Shown here one piece after another: positions 41,225 through 51,121 of a stretch of DNA of 64,000 bases. This stretch comes from Limnohabitans sp. Rim8. Its GTDB lineage: Bacteria > Pseudomonadota > Gammaproteobacteria > Burkholderiales > Burkholderiaceae_C. Within the stretch, counting starts at the first letter, position 1, and every line of letters begins with the position of its first letter. The notes beneath the pieces were generated by a model. The model was not told the origin of the DNA and did not search any database. It saw only the letters and a program-made list of their open reading frames with translations. Where the stretch lies: NCBI GenBank assembly GCA_945901045.1, contig CAMDKK010000004.1, positions 53,999 through 117,998 of the forward strand. Direction: 5' to 3'. The translations under genes were made by a program, and so were the position numbers.

Positions 41225-44200
41225 GTGTCCCTTCACATCACGACTTTCGAAGGCGCTAACGCCCTCAACGACTTTCGCATGGCTCAACTTTTGCCTCGAC
41301 TGGCCCAGATTTCACCGCACATTCATGGCGTTTCAGCCCGCTTTGTGCATTGGGTCGCCAGCACTGAGGCTTTGACCGAAGATCAAAAGCAAACCCTCTC
41401 CGCCCTGTTGACGTATGGTGAGCCTTATGAGGGGCCGCTGGAGGGGCCGGTGATTGTGGTCAGCCCACGCACAGGCACTGTCTCGCCTTGGGCCTCCAAA
41501 GCCACCGACATCGCCCACAACTGCGGCTTTGGTGTTCGCCGCGTGGAACGGCTGACGGAATACCGTTTGACGCTGAAGTCGGGTTTGTTGGGAACGGCCA
41601 AGCTGAGTGCCGGGCAATTGGGGCTTGTCTCTGCTGCATTACACGACCGCATGACCGAGTCCGCTATGGCCAGCCGCAACGAGGCGGCAGCTTTATTTAC
41701 GGCACTCGAGCCTGCACCCATGGTGCATGTGGATGTGCTGGCAGGTGGCCCTGAAATGGGCAAAAAAGCCTTGGAGGCCGCCAACCTTGAATTCGGTCTG
41801 GCCTTGGCGGACGATGAAATCGAGTACCTGGTCAACGCCTTTCAAGGCCTGAAGCGCAACCCTACTGATGTGGAGTTGATGATGTTTGCACAAGCCAACA
41901 GCGAGCATTGCCGACACAAAATTTTCAACGCCCAGTTCACCATTGATGGTGTTCAACAGGACCAGAGCCTGTTCGGCATGATCCGCCATACGCACCAAGT
42001 CAATCCTCAACACACGGTGGTGGCCTATTCAGACAATGCGTCCGTGATGGAGGGTCACAGGGTGCAACGCTTTGTTGCCCGCAGCACGGCCGCTGGCGCT
42101 GCTTATGAAACTGAAAACGCTTTGCATCATGTGCTGATGAAAGTGGAAACCCATAACCATCCCACCGCTATTTCGCCTTTTCCTGGTGCATCGACTGGCG
42201 CTGGAGGAGAGATTCGCGACGAAGGCGCCACCGGCCGTGGCTCCAAACCCAAGGCGGGGATGACCGGCTTCACGGTGTCCAAACTCTGGGGCGGGATGTC
42301 GGACGCGCTGGGCGGTAAGCCCGAGCACATTGCCAGCGCTTTGCAGATCATGACCGAAGGCCCGCTGGGGGGGGCCGCCTTCAACAACGAGTTTGGCCGG
42401 CCCAACTTGTTAGGCTATTTCCGAGAATACGAGCAAACAGTCGGTGGCGTTGTGCGTGGCTACCACAAGCCGATCATGATCGCTGGCGGTTTGGGCGTGA
42501 TCGACGCGGACTTGACCCAAAAGATCGAGTTCCCGGCAGGCAGTTTGCTGATCCAGCTTGGCGGCCCTGGCATGCGCATTGGCATGGGCGGCAGTGCCGC
42601 CAGTTCCATGGCCACGGGCACGAACGCTGCTAATCTGGACTTCGACTCTGTCCAACGGGGCAACCCTGAAATCGAGCGCCGTGCGCAAGAAGTCATTAAC
42701 CATTGCTGGGCGCTAGGCAAGGCCAATCCGATTCTGGCGATTCATGACGTCGGGGCAGGTGGCTTGTCCAATGCGTTTCCCGAACTGACCAACGATGCCG
42801 GTCGTGGTGCGCGTTTTAACCTGCGTGCAGTGCCCTTAGAAGAGTCTGGCTTGGCGCCTAAAGAGATTTGGTCGAACGAAAGTCAGGAGCGTTACGTACT
42901 GGCCATTGCACCCGAATCCTTGTCGCAGTTCCAGGCCTTTTGTGAACGCGAGCGCTGTCCGTTTGCCGTGGTGGGTGTGGCAACGCAGGCGCGCCAATTG
43001 GTGTTGGATGATTTGCAAGCCCCTGGCGATAGGCCTGTCGACATGCCCATGGATGTGCTGCTGGGGAAACCACCCAAAATGCACCGCGATGTCACTACCG
43101 TGGCCCGCTCGTCCCCGCCCATGGATTTGACGGGTGTGACTTTGCAGGATGCCGTGGTGGGTGTTCTGAGTCACCCGAGCGTGGCCTCTAAACGCTTTTT
43201 GATCACCATTGGCGACCGCACTGTAGGAGGCCTGACCCACCGCGACCAAATGGTCGGCCCTTGGCAGGTGCCGGTTGCTGACGTGGCAGTGACTTTGGCC
43301 GACTACCAAGGCTTTGCCGGGGAAGCCATGAGCATGGGGGAACGCACACCATTGGCCGCGCTGGATGCGCCGGCCTCGGGTCGCATGGCCGTCGCCGAAG
43401 CCATTACCAATTTGTTGGCGGCACCCATTGAATTGACACGCGTCAAGCTCAGCGCCAACTGGATGGCCGCCTGTGGTGAGCCAGGAGAAGATGCCGCCTT
43501 GTATGAAACGGTCAAGGCCATTGGCATGGAACTGTGCCCCGCATTGGGCGTGTCGATACCGGTTGGCAAAGACAGCTTGTCCATGCGTACCCAATGGCAG
43601 GCAGACAACGAGACGCGCAAAGTGACCTCGCCAGTGAGCTTGATTGTCAGCGCCTTCGCCACCCTGAAAGATGTGCGAGGCACTTTAACCCCGCAATTAC
43701 AAGACAACGAAGACACCAGTTTAGTGTTGATCGATTTAGGACACCGCCAAAATCGGATGGGCGGCTCTATTCTGGGACAGTCAATCGGTCAATTTGGTGA
43801 CCGTGTGCCGGACCTGGATGCAGCGCAAGACTTGGTGAATTTAGTCAACGCCATCAATGCGCTGCGTTCACAAGGCTTGCTGCTGGCCTACCATGACCGC
43901 AGTGACGGCGGTTTATTGGCTGCTGTGGCCGAAATGGCTTTTGCAGGCCATGTGGGCGTGGCGCTGAACGTGGACATGTTGATGACCGAGGGCGACGGCA
44001 TTACCGACAGCCGAGCCGACCATGGGGACGCCAAAAACTGGGCCAACCAAGTCAGCGGTCGACGCGAGGAATTGACGCTGAAAGCGCTGTTCAACGAAGA
44101 GTTGGGCGTTGTTGTGCAGGTTCGCACGGCCGACCGCGGCACCGTGCTGCAGATTTTGCGCGAACACAATTTGTCCAAGCACAGCCATGTGATTGGCAAA

Positions 44201-45226
44201 ACCCGCCCCCATAACGCCAGCCTGGATTCGGGTAAGGGCGCTCTGAGTGTTTGGCGGGATGCCAAAGAAGTATTCTCTGCACCCCTTGAAGATTTGCACC
44301 AGGTGTGGGACAGCGTGAGCTGGAAAATTGCCCGACAACGCGACAATCCGGCTTGCGCAGATGCCGAACACGCGGCAGTGGGCTGGCTGTCCGACCCCGG
44401 CATGCAAGTGGAATTGCGTTTTGACGACACCGATAACGTGGCTGCGCCGTTCATCCATTTATCGCGGCCCAAAATAGCGATCCTTCGTGAGCAGGGTGTG
44501 AACTCGCATGTGGAAATGGCCTATGCCTTTCATACCGCTGGATTTGAAGCGCACGACGTGCACATGACCGATTTGCAATCTGGCCGCGCCCAACTGAAAG
44601 ACTTCCAAGGGCTGGTGGCTTGCGGTGGCTTCAGTTACGGCGACACACTCGGTGCGGGCATCGGCTGGGCGCGCAGCATCACCTTCAACCCTGCCTTGGC
44701 TGAACAGTTCAAAGGCTTTTTTGGCCGCGCAGACACTTTTGGTCTTGGCGTATGCAATGGCTGCCAGATGTTTGCTGAGCTGGCCGATATCATTCCCGGT
44801 GCGCAGGATTGGCCTCGCTTCACGACCAACCAGAGCGAGCGCTTTGAAGCCCGCCTGTCGATGGTTGAAATACTCGAATCACCAAGTTTATTTTTCGCTG
44901 GTATGGCGGGCAGTCGTTTGCCCATTGCGGTGGCGCATGGCGAGGGCTATGCCAACTTCAAACAGCGTGGCAATGTGGCGACGGCCATTGGCGCCATGCG
45001 TTTCGTGGACAACCATGGCCGTGCCACGGTGCAGTACCCCTTCAACCCCAACGGCAGCGCAGGGGGACTCACGGCCGTCACGACCGCGGACGGTCGTTTC
45101 ACGGCGATGATGCCGCACCCTGAACGTGTGTTCCGTAATATTCAGATGAGCTGGACAAGTGGCGACTTGAATGCCCACAGTCCATGGCTTCGCATCTGGC
45201 AAAACGCACGCAAATGGGTGGGCTGA
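41225..45226 (+). CDS. purL: Phosphoribosylformylglycinamidine synthase (single-chain PurL)
   Basis: 1333-residue enzyme of purine synthesis that converts FGAR to FGAM with glutamine as ammonia source. The long form contains an N-terminal domain, the linker and two ATP/AIR-synthase halves ([29 protein letters not shown]) and a C-terminal glutamine amidotransferase domain with nucleophile GVCNGCQM (C1177) and [10 protein letters not shown]. The start is GTG at 41225 with AAGG seven bases upstream; no better ATG precedes the conserved [16 protein letters not shown]. The stop codon overlaps the ATG of a small lipoprotein gene (TGATG). Confidence 0.97.
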   Translation: MSLHITTFEGANALNDFRMAQLLPRLAQISPHIHGVSARFVHWVASTEALTEDQKQTLSALLTYGEPYEGPLEGPVIVVSPRTGTVSPWASKATDIAHNCGFGVRRVERLTEYRLTLKSGLLGTAKLSAGQLGLVSAALHDRMTESAMASRNEAAALFTALEPAPMVHVDVLAGGPEMGKKALEAANLEFGLALADDEIEYLVNAFQGLKRNPTDVELMMFAQANSEHCRHKIFNAQFTIDGVQQDQSLFGMIRHTHQVNPQHTVVAYSDNASVMEGHRVQRFVARSTAAGAAYETENALHHVLMKVETHNHPTAISPFPGASTGAGGEIRDEGATGRGSKPKAGMTGFTVSKLWGGMSDALGGKPEHIASALQIMTEGPLGGAAFNNEFGRPNLLGYFREYEQTVGGVVRGYHKPIMIAGGLGVIDADLTQKIEFPAGSLLIQLGGPGMRIGMGGSAASSMATGTNAANLDFDSVQRGNPEIERRAQEVINHCWALGKANPILAIHDVGAGGLSNAFPELTNDAGRGARFNLRAVPLEESGLAPKEIWSNESQERYVLAIAPESLSQFQAFCERERCPFAVVGVATQARQLVLDDLQAPGDRPVDMPMDVLLGKPPKMHRDVTTVARSSPPMDLTGVTLQDAVVGVLSHPSVASKRFLITIGDRTVGGLTHRDQMVGPWQVPVADVAVTLADYQGFAGEAMSMGERTPLAALDAPASGRMAVAEAITNLLAAPIELTRVKLSANWMAACGEPGEDAALYETVKAIGMELCPALGVSIPVGKDSLSMRTQWQADNETRKVTSPVSLIVSAFATLKDVRGTLTPQLQDNEDTSLVLIDLGHRQNRMGGSILGQSIGQFGDRVPDLDAAQDLVNLVNAINALRSQGLLLAYHDRSDGGLLAAVAEMAFAGHVGVALNVDMLMTEGDGITDSRADHGDAKNWANQVSGRREELTLKALFNEELGVVVQVRTADRGTVLQILREHNLSKHSHVIGKTRPHNASLDSGKGALSVWRDAKEVFSAPLEDLHQVWDSVSWKIARQRDNPACADAEHAAVGWLSDPGMQVELRFDDTDNVAAPFIHLSRPKIAILREQGVNSHVEMAYAFHTAGFEAHDVHMTDLQSGRAQLKDFQGLVACGGFSYGDTLGAGIGWARSITFNPALAEQFKGFFGRADTFGLGVCNGCQMFAELADIIPGAQDWPRFTTNQSERFEARLSMVEILESPSLFFAGMAGSRLPIAVAHGEGYANFKQRGNVATAIGAMRFVDNHGRATVQYPFNPNGSAGGLTAVTTADGRFTAMMPHPERVFRNIQMSWTSGDLNAHSPWLRIWQNARKWVG

Positions 45227-45636
45227 TGGCGCTTTGCCGAGCTTGTTGGTTTGGCTTTAGCTTGCAATGGCTGGTCGCATGCTCACCCCCAGCGCCCTCA
45301 GCGCCCACAGCACCCTCGGCGCCCTCAGCACCCTCAGCAATGCAGATAAATGACACGTTAAAGATGCAGGCGGGTGGATGGACGCAGGCAGATAACTTCA
45401 ACGAAGATGTCCAAGAGGCGGCGCGTTTTGCAGTGCAAAAACAGGCCGTATTGACACAGTCTCGGTTGATTTACAAAGATGTGCTGTCCGCCCAAACCCA
45501 AATTATTGCAGGACTGAATTTTCAGCTGAAAGTGTCGGTGACAGAGCAGGACTTACCGAGGTACGCCAGAGTCACCGTATGGCGAAACCTACAGAATCAA
45601 TACAGCTTAACGCAATGGGTTTGGACGAATGACTGA
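45226..45636 (+). CDS. Cystatin-like lipoprotein (predicted cysteine-protease inhibitor fold)
   Basis: 136 residues. A short signal peptide ends at lipobox LVAC (C19). A proline-rich spacer of five Pro-Ser/Thr-Ala repeats follows (five 9-base units, 45295-45339). The rest matches the cystatin plan: a glycine pair before a helix (AGGWTQADNF, then VQEAARFAVQKQ), a strand, the inhibitory-loop-like QTQIIAGLNF (compare QxVxG followed by an aromatic residue), and a late Trp near QYSLTQW. Cystatins inhibit papain-type proteases; bacterial members are known but few. The ATG at 45226 overlaps the purL stop; an ATG at 45214 is possible. Its association with purL may be a transcription matter only. Function is inferred. 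Confidence 0.72.
   Translation: MALCRACWFGFSLQWLVACSPPAPSAPTAPSAPSAPSAMQINDTLKMQAGGWTQADNFNEDVQEAARFAVQKQAVLTQSRLIYKDVLSAQTQIIAGLNFQLKVSVTEQDLPRYARVTVWRNLQNQYSLTQWVWTND
45295..45339 (+). repeat. Five tandem 9-base units encoding Pro-Ser/Thr-Ala
   Basis: Five consecutive units of CCC-(T/A)C(A/G)-GC(A/G) encode PSA-PTA-PSA-PSA-PSA between the lipobox cysteine and the cystatin-like domain. Because the unit is nine bases, copy-number change keeps the frame and would only alter linker length. Confidence 0.9.
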
Positions 45637-45642
45637 TCAAGC

Positions 45643-45667
45643 AAAAAAAACGCGACCGAAGTCGCGC
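45643..45667 (-). terminator. Rho-independent terminator after ppiC
   Basis: On the minus strand GCGAC and GTCGC pair around a UUCG tetraloop closed by C-G, extended by GCG/CGC, and followed by eight T residues. It lies 22 bases beyond the stop of the minus-strand parvulin gene. On the plus strand only a weak T tract follows, so it mainly ends the selO-to-ppiC transcript. Confidence 0.88.
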
Positions 45668-45688
45668 TTTCTGCAAAGCTTGTTTAGA

Positions 45689-46462
45689 TCATTGAACTTT
45701 GGCTTTTGAACGCAAAGATTCTTGGTACTTGGCAATTTTCTGTTGTTGCAACTGCTGGGTGATTTGCGGCTTGACTTCGTCCAGCTTGGGCAACTGGGCT
45801 TCACGAACGTCGTCAACACGGATGATGTGAAAGCCAAATTGTGTTTTAACGGGTGCCTCGGTCATTTGACCTTTTTCTAATTTAGACATGGCGGCCGAGA
45901 ACTCGGTCACATAGCTTCCCGCAGCAGCCCAGTCCAAATCGCCACCGTTGGCACCGGAGCCTGGGTCCTTAGATGCTTTTTTGGCCAACTCTTCAAAACT
46001 GCCGCCTTTTTTGATTTGGGCGATCAGATCCAAAGCCTCGGCTTCTTTCTCCACCAGGATGTGTCGGGCACGGAATTCCTTACCGCCGTTGGCTGCTGAA
46101 AACTTGTCGTATTCTGCTTTGATGTCGGCATCGGTGATTGGATTTTTCTTTTGAAAATCAGCAAATAATTCACGAATCAGCAGGGACTGACGGGCCATCT
46201 CGAGTTGATTTTTATAGTCTTCTGTGGCGTCGAGTCCGCGCTTGCGGGCTTCTTGCATGAAAATCTCACGCGCAATCAACTCTTCTTTGATTTGCCCCAT
46301 CATCTCAGGGGTGACAGGACGACCCGAGCGCTCTACTTGCTGCTTGAGGGCTTCAACGCGCGAAGAGGGTATCGCTTTGCCGTTGACGATGGCCACGTTT
46401 TGAGCCAAGACGGGCATACTCACTGCGGCCAAAACGGCCATAGTCAAAAGTGTTTTTTTCAT
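45689..46462 (-). CDS. Periplasmic parvulin-type peptidyl-prolyl isomerase
   Basis: 257-residue PpiC/SurA-like foldase. A signal peptide (1-20, ending PVLA before QN) is followed by an N-terminal helical part (GRPVTPEMMGQIKEELIAREIFMQEARKRG) and a parvulin domain (FRARHILVEKEAEALDLIAQIKKGGSFEELAKK; KTQFGFHIIRVDDV). It should assist folding of exported proteins. It is the last gene of the minus-strand set, 43 bases from bolA, and is closed by a UUCG-loop terminator. It resembles PrsA/PpiC rather than full SurA, having one parvulin domain. Confidence 0.92.
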   Translation of the reverse strand: MKKTLLTMAVLAAVSMPVLAQNVAIVNGKAIPSSRVEALKQQVERSGRPVTPEMMGQIKEELIAREIFMQEARKRGLDATEDYKNQLEMARQSLLIRELFADFQKKNPITDADIKAEYDKFSAANGGKEFRARHILVEKEAEALDLIAQIKKGGSFEELAKKASKDPGSGANGGDLDWAAAGSYVTEFSAAMSKLEKGQMTEAPVKTQFGFHIIRVDDVREAQLPKLDEVKPQITQQLQQQKIAKYQESLRSKAKVQ

Positions 46463-46505
46463 GTGAAACCTTGAATAATCAAAAAAATATCGATGTCAGC
46501 GGTGT

Positions 46506-46778
46506 TTAAATCACCTCTATGGCCAGGGCGTGCAAACCTTGGTCAATGAAATCTTGCACCGAATCATACACAAGCCGGTGACGCTGTACGCGGGATGCCG
46601 TTGTAAACAAAGGTGAAGCAATTTTGACGCGTAAATGCGACCCTGAACCCGTGGGCGATGCGCCAACATGACCCGCATGGAGATGGCTCTCGTCAATAAC
46701 TTCCAGTTGGGTGGTTTGCAGTTTTTCTGCCAGCCGCAGGTGAATTTGTTCAGCTATAGACAAAGGAGCAGGGTTCAT
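46506..46778 (-). CDS. BolA-family protein
   Basis: 90-residue BolA/IbaG-like protein. The family core is a His/Cys-type helix-strand arrangement, seen here as [30 protein letters not shown], then [12 protein letters not shown] and [28 protein letters not shown]. BolA proteins work with monothiol glutaredoxins in iron-sulfur trafficking and affect cell shape. The start ATG at 46778 overlaps the yciB stop by four bases (ATGA), so the longer in-frame opening within yciB is rejected. Nearby SelO, MsrB and YciB give it a redox and envelope setting. Confidence 0.9.
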   Translation of the reverse strand: MNPAPLSIAEQIHLRLAEKLQTTQLEVIDESHLHAGHVGASPTGSGSHLRVKIASPLFTTASRVQRHRLVYDSVQDFIDQGLHALAIEVI

Positions 46779-47311
46779 TGCGGTTCTTCTTTGGGTAAAT
46801 TTTTGGCAATGTAAACACCTTGCGCCAGGATGAAAACCAAGGGAAACACGTAACCCCATAGTTTGAAGTTGACCCATTCGTCCGTTGAAAAATAAGTCGC
46901 TACATAAGCGTTGATGGAGGCCATGAACACGCAATAGACCATCCAAGACACATTCAGCCGTTGCCAAACACTGTCAGGCAATGTCAACTGGCTGCCTAAC
47001 AAAGATTTGAGAAAATTTTTCTTCAAAATCCAATGCCCCACCAGCAAGGTGATGGTCAAGATGGCGTAGAGCAGGGTGGGCTTCCACTTGATGAAGCGTT
47101 CGTCATGCAATCCAAGCGTCAACGCACCAAAGCCCATCACCAAGACCAAAGTGATTTTTTGCATGGTGGCCAGTTTGCGCTCCATCGCATACATCGCGAT
47201 CGTCTGCAACACAGTGGCCGCCATCAATACGCCTGTAGCGGTGTAAATGTCACTGAGTTTGTAGGTGACAAAAAACAGCAAGATGGGAAACAGATCCAGT
47301 AGAAATTTCAT
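46775..47311 (-). CDS. yciB: Inner membrane septation protein YciB (IspZ)
   Basis: 178-residue protein with about five membrane helices ([18 protein letters not shown] at the start is the family signature, then [37 protein letters not shown], and others). E. coli YciB takes part in envelope synthesis and septation. It overlaps bolA by four bases and lies 14 bases after msrB. The yciB-bolA-ppiC order is frequent in betaproteobacteria. Confidence 0.95.
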   Translation of the reverse strand: MKFLLDLFPILLFFVTYKLSDIYTATGVLMAATVLQTIAMYAMERKLATMQKITLVLVMGFGALTLGLHDERFIKWKPTLLYAILTITLLVGHWILKKNFLKSLLGSQLTLPDSVWQRLNVSWMVYCVFMASINAYVATYFSTDEWVNFKLWGYVFPLVFILAQGVYIAKNLPKEEPQ

Positions 47312-47325
47312 GTCGCTTCAGTCAG

Positions 47326-47736
47326 TCACTCAGGTGTGAAGTCCAACGAAGCGGAGTTCATGCAATATCTCAAGCCGGTAGGTTGGGGGCCGTCTTCAAA
47401 GACATGACCCAAATGGGCGCCACATTGAGCGCACACCGATTCCACGCGCACCATGCCGTGGGTGCGATCGACGCGGTCGAGAATGGCGCCTTCTTGGGCG
47501 GCTTGGTAAAAACTGGGCCAACCGCAACCGGCATCGAATTTGGTCTCGGAGCTGAATAATTTGGCGTCGCAGCAGATGCAGCGGTATTGCCCTTTTTGCC
47601 ATTGGCTTTCGTATTTTCCCGTGAACGGTCGTTCGGTGGCCGCGTGCCTTGTGACTTCAAAGGCCACAGGTTCTGCGCCTTTGGCGACAAGGTGGGCACG
47701 CCATTCGGCATCGGTTTGAGGCAGTGGTGAGGTCAT
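47326..47736 (-). CDS. msrB: Peptide-methionine (R)-S-oxide reductase MsrB
   Basis: 136-residue repair enzyme reducing methionine-R-sulfoxide. Two zinc-binding CxxC pairs are present (CICCDA and [10 protein letters not shown]), the substrate segment is GCGWPSF, and the catalytic cysteine is in RYCMNSASL near the C-terminus. The ATG at 47736 is chosen since it overlaps the selO stop by four bases (ATGA) and yields a normal N-terminus; a start three codons upstream is possible. Direct coupling to selO suggests joint expression in oxidative stress. Confidence 0.95.
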   Translation of the reverse strand: MTSPLPQTDAEWRAHLVAKGAEPVAFEVTRHAATERPFTGKYESQWQKGQYRCICCDAKLFSSETKFDAGCGWPSFYQAAQEGAILDRVDRTHGMVRVESVCAQCGAHLGHVFEDGPQPTGLRYCMNSASLDFTPE

Positions 47737-49232
47737 GATGAGCAACTGATTTCAATGGAGGAGGCCCAAGCCGGAGGCAGTTGGGCATAGGCTTCGTATC
47801 CGGGATGTTCTTCGAAGGGTGACTGTAACAAAGTCATGAGCGTGTCAACTTCAGAAAAGTCGCCTGATTTTGCCTTGCGGATGGCGATTTCTGCCAAATG
47901 GTTGCGCAAAACAAACTTGGGGTTGTGTGCCAACATCGATTGTCCCACCTGGCTGACATCATGCTCGCCCAGGGCCCGAAGGTAGTCTTGCTGCCAAATA
48001 TCCCAAGCGGGTCGGTCCAAAAACAGGTCGCGCACAAGAGTCCAAGCAGAAGCTTCAGAACCCGTTTGTGCGCCCTGCGCCAAGACGGCATGGCTCAATT
48101 GGCGCCAGAACAAGGGGTAGTCGACCTGCTCTTTGGCCATCAGTTGCAGCAATTGATCTATGAGCGCGCGGTCAACAATGCCCAGTTTACGGCCCATGGC
48201 TTGGTCCAAGGCCATCGGGAAACTGCTTTTATAGGTTTCAAGAACCGAGACCGTTAAGTCTTGGTCATTGATCAACGGCGCAAGGGCTTGACCCAGGCAA
48301 AACAGATTCCAGTAAGCGACATTGGGCTGCCGATGGTAGGCATATCTGCCTTGACTGTCTGTGTGATTGCAGATGTGACGCGGATTGAATCCGTCCAGAA
48401 ACTGAAAAGGCCCGTAGTCCAAAGTCAAGCCGAGGATGCTCATGTTGTCGGTGTTCATCACCCCATGACAAAAGCCGACCGCCTGCCATTGCGCGACCAT
48501 GTGGGCCGTGCGATCGCACACCGTCTGCAACATCACGGCGTAGATATTGCCATTGTGTTCGCCTGCGCTGGCTCTGACTTTGCATTCGGGCAGATGCTCT
48601 GCAAGCGCATGGTCGGCTAATTTTTGAAGTTGCGCTGTCTGTCCGCTGGAAGAAAAGTGCTCAAAGTGCCCAAAACGTAAAAAACTGGGCGCTGTACGCG
48701 TCACGACTGCAGCCGTTTCAATTTCTTCGCGTCGCACGCTTTGAGGGGAGCCGGTTAGACACAAAGCGCGGGTGGTCGGGATGCCCAGTCCGTGCATGGC
48801 CTCGCTGCACAAGTACTCCCGAATGCTCGATCGCAAAACGGCTCGGCCATCGCCTCGGCGGGAGTAGGGTGTTGGTCCAGCGCCTTTGAGTTGAACTTCT
48901 TGAAGGCCCAAAGCAGAATCAACTTCACCCAAGGTGATCGCTCTGCCATCGCCCAACTGGCCCGCCCAGACACCGAACTGATGTCCGCTGTAAACACTGG
49001 CAAACGGCTTGGCACCTTCTGGAATGGCGCAACCACTGAATGCTAATAAGGCGTCAGCGCTGTTCAAGCCCTCTGTCGGCCAGCCCAAAGTACGGAGAAA
49101 ATGTTGGTTTTTGTGGATCCAGTAAGTCTCAGGCAGAGGCGTAGGCTGGAGGTGAGTCAAAAAGTCCTCACCCAAGTTAGCAAAACAAGGGTTCCATACC
49201 AAGGGCTGTGATTCGATAGGAACAGGTCGCAT
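47733..49232 (-). CDS. selO: Protein adenylyltransferase SelO (YdiU family)
   Basis: 499-residue pseudokinase-fold enzyme that transfers AMP to protein Ser, Thr or Tyr residues; E. coli SelO modifies glutaredoxin and other redox enzymes. Family features are [28 protein letters not shown] near 80-106, [27 protein letters not shown], the catalytic-like [23 protein letters not shown], and [12 protein letters not shown] near the C-terminus. As in other bacterial members there is no selenocysteine; a cysteine pair is at the end (SCSS). It leads the minus-strand set selO-msrB-yciB-bolA-ppiC. The start ATG is 118 bases from the divergent acyl-CoA ligase. Confidence 0.95.
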   Translation of the reverse strand: MRPVPIESQPLVWNPCFANLGEDFLTHLQPTPLPETYWIHKNQHFLRTLGWPTEGLNSADALLAFSGCAIPEGAKPFASVYSGHQFGVWAGQLGDGRAITLGEVDSALGLQEVQLKGAGPTPYSRRGDGRAVLRSSIREYLCSEAMHGLGIPTTRALCLTGSPQSVRREEIETAAVVTRTAPSFLRFGHFEHFSSSGQTAQLQKLADHALAEHLPECKVRASAGEHNGNIYAVMLQTVCDRTAHMVAQWQAVGFCHGVMNTDNMSILGLTLDYGPFQFLDGFNPRHICNHTDSQGRYAYHRQPNVAYWNLFCLGQALAPLINDQDLTVSVLETYKSSFPMALDQAMGRKLGIVDRALIDQLLQLMAKEQVDYPLFWRQLSHAVLAQGAQTGSEASAWTLVRDLFLDRPAWDIWQQDYLRALGEHDVSQVGQSMLAHNPKFVLRNHLAEIAIRKAKSGDFSEVDTLMTLLQSPFEEHPGYEAYAQLPPAWASSIEISCSS

Positions 49233-49350
49233 TGCTCAGATTGTCGGTGTATTGCAAAAACCCAAGGAATAAATGGCTTTGCGTCGGTGCGTGGTTGATC
49301 GGCATGTTAAAAACGAAGCAGATATCTTGAAAACTTAAGAGGAGTGGTCC

Positions 49351-50979
49351 ATGTTCGGTTTGATGCAACAGCAGTCATTGCTGATTTCTTCCCTGATTGA
49401 TTTTGCCCAGCGCCACCACGGTGACGGGGAGGTTGTTTCTCGCCGCGTGGAGGGGGATATCCATCGTTACACCTGGGCGGATGTGGCTTTGCGATCCAAG
49501 CAGGTGGCCAATGCCGTGGACAAATTCAAACTGGCCCAAAGCGACAGGGTGGCTACGCTGGCCTGGAATGGCTACCGCCACCTGGAACTTTATTTTGGAG
49601 TGAGTGGATCGGGTCGGGTTTTGCACACCATCAACCCGCGTTTGCATCCTGAGCAAATTGCCTGGATTGCTAACCATGCCGAAGACACCGTGATGTGCTT
49701 TGACATGACGTTCTTGCCCATCGTGCAAGCCATTCACGCCAAATGCACCACCATTCAACACTGGATTGCTTTGTGTGATGCGGACAAACTTCCGCAAGAC
49801 AGCGGCATCCCCCATCTGATAAGTTATGAAGCTTGGGTTGCCAATGAGTCAGAGCAGTATGACTGGCCCGAACTGGACGAAAATTTGGCCTCCAGCATGT
49901 GCTACACCAGTGGCACCACAGGCAATCCCAAGGCTGCGCTGTACAGTCACCGCTCGACCATCTTGCATGCCTTTGCATCGGCTTTGCCTGACGTCATGTG
50001 CATGTCTGCCCGAGACTCTATTTTGCCGGTGGTGCCCATGTTCCACGTCAATGCCTGGGGCATACCCTACAGCGCCGCCATGACGGGCGCGAAACTGGTA
50101 TTCCCGGGCCCTGCGCTGGATGGCAAGTCGGTGTACGAATTGATTGAGGCGGAAGGCGTGACCTTTGCTGCAGGTGTGCCAACCGTTTGGCAAATGCTGC
50201 TCAGTCACATGAAGCCCCAGGGGCTTAAGTTCTCGAAATTGAGCCGCACAGTGATCGGCGGATCGGCCTGTCCTCCGGCCATGATCGAGTCCTTCCGGAC
50301 AGACTACAACGTCGATGTGCTTCACGCTTGGGGAATGACCGAGATGAGTCCGCTGGGCACACTGTGCACTTTGAAAAACAAGCACCTGAGTTTGCCAGCC
50401 GATGCACAAATGAAAATTCGATTGAAACAGGGCCGCGCTATTTTTGGCGTTGACATGAAAATTGTTGACTATGCCGGCAAAGAACTGTCGCATGATGGCC
50501 GTGCCTATGGCGACTTGCTGGTCAAAGGCCCCTGGGTGGTGCGCGAATACTTCAAACAAGAAGGCGCATCTCCTTTGGTGAATGGCTGGTTTCCGACGGG
50601 CGATGTCGCCACCATCGATGAAGATGGTTTTATGCAAATCACAGACCGCAGCAAAGACGTGATCAAGTCTGGCGGGGAGTGGATCAGCTCGATAGACATT
50701 GAGAACATTGCCATGTCCCATCCCGCTGTGGCGATTGCTGCGTGCATTGGTGTCAAACATCCCAAGTGGGATGAGCGCCCCATCATCTGTGTTGTCAAAA
50801 AACCAGGTGCAGAGTTAACGCGTGATGCCTTGATTGCCTTCTTTGAAGGCAAAACGGCCAAATGGCAAATCCCAGACGATGCGGTATTTGTCGAAGCCAT
50901 TCCATTGGGGGCAACTGGCAAGATGCTGAAGACTAAATTGCGTGAGCAATTGGTGGATTACAAACTGCCGGGATTGTAA
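49351..50979 (+). CDS. Acyl-CoA ligase (AMP-forming), AlkK/DmdB-like
   Basis: 542-residue member of the ANL superfamily that activates a carboxylic acid to its CoA thioester through an acyl-AMP. The phosphate-binding motif CYTSGTTGNPKAALYSHRS (about 187-205) and the C-terminal motif GWFPTGDVATIDEDGFMQITDRSKDVIKSGGEWIS are intact. The N-terminal LMQQQSLLISSLIDFAQRHHGD is the pattern of a subfamily that includes medium-chain ligases (AlkK) and DmdB, the methylmercaptopropionyl-CoA ligase; substrate is not readable from sequence. A strong Shine-Dalgarno AAGAGGAG lies six bases before ATG. It is divergent from selO and lies 142 bases before the transporter genes. Confidence 0.93.
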   Translation: MFGLMQQQSLLISSLIDFAQRHHGDGEVVSRRVEGDIHRYTWADVALRSKQVANAVDKFKLAQSDRVATLAWNGYRHLELYFGVSGSGRVLHTINPRLHPEQIAWIANHAEDTVMCFDMTFLPIVQAIHAKCTTIQHWIALCDADKLPQDSGIPHLISYEAWVANESEQYDWPELDENLASSMCYTSGTTGNPKAALYSHRSTILHAFASALPDVMCMSARDSILPVVPMFHVNAWGIPYSAAMTGAKLVFPGPALDGKSVYELIEAEGVTFAAGVPTVWQMLLSHMKPQGLKFSKLSRTVIGGSACPPAMIESFRTDYNVDVLHAWGMTEMSPLGTLCTLKNKHLSLPADAQMKIRLKQGRAIFGVDMKIVDYAGKELSHDGRAYGDLLVKGPWVVREYFKQEGASPLVNGWFPTGDVATIDEDGFMQITDRSKDVIKSGGEWISSIDIENIAMSHPAVAIAACIGVKHPKWDERPIICVVKKPGAELTRDALIAFFEGKTAKWQIPDDAVFVEAIPLGATGKMLKTKLREQLVDYKLPGL

Positions 50980-51121
50980 AAACCTGTTCAAACAATTGAG
51001 CAAAGATTGACCAAGCTCAGTGCAGGTCATCAGCGCGGTTAAAATTTAGGGCAAACACCGAGCAAAGCGCGTGTTCAAAACGGTTACCCTAGCCCCCTTC
51101 TGTTGTACTCGGAGTTATTTG

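Noticed and set aside
40375-41259. 294-codon plus-strand frame opposite map
   Set aside because: Antisense to map and running into the start of purL; no motif and unlikely composition.
49849-50760. 303-codon frame opposite the acyl-CoA ligase
   Set aside because: Shadow of a clear ligase gene; the His/Gly-rich composition is typical of antisense frames.
51007-51045. Promoter for the binding-protein gene (TTGACC with TAAAAT)
   Set aside because: The boxes are 27 bases apart, too far for a single promoter.
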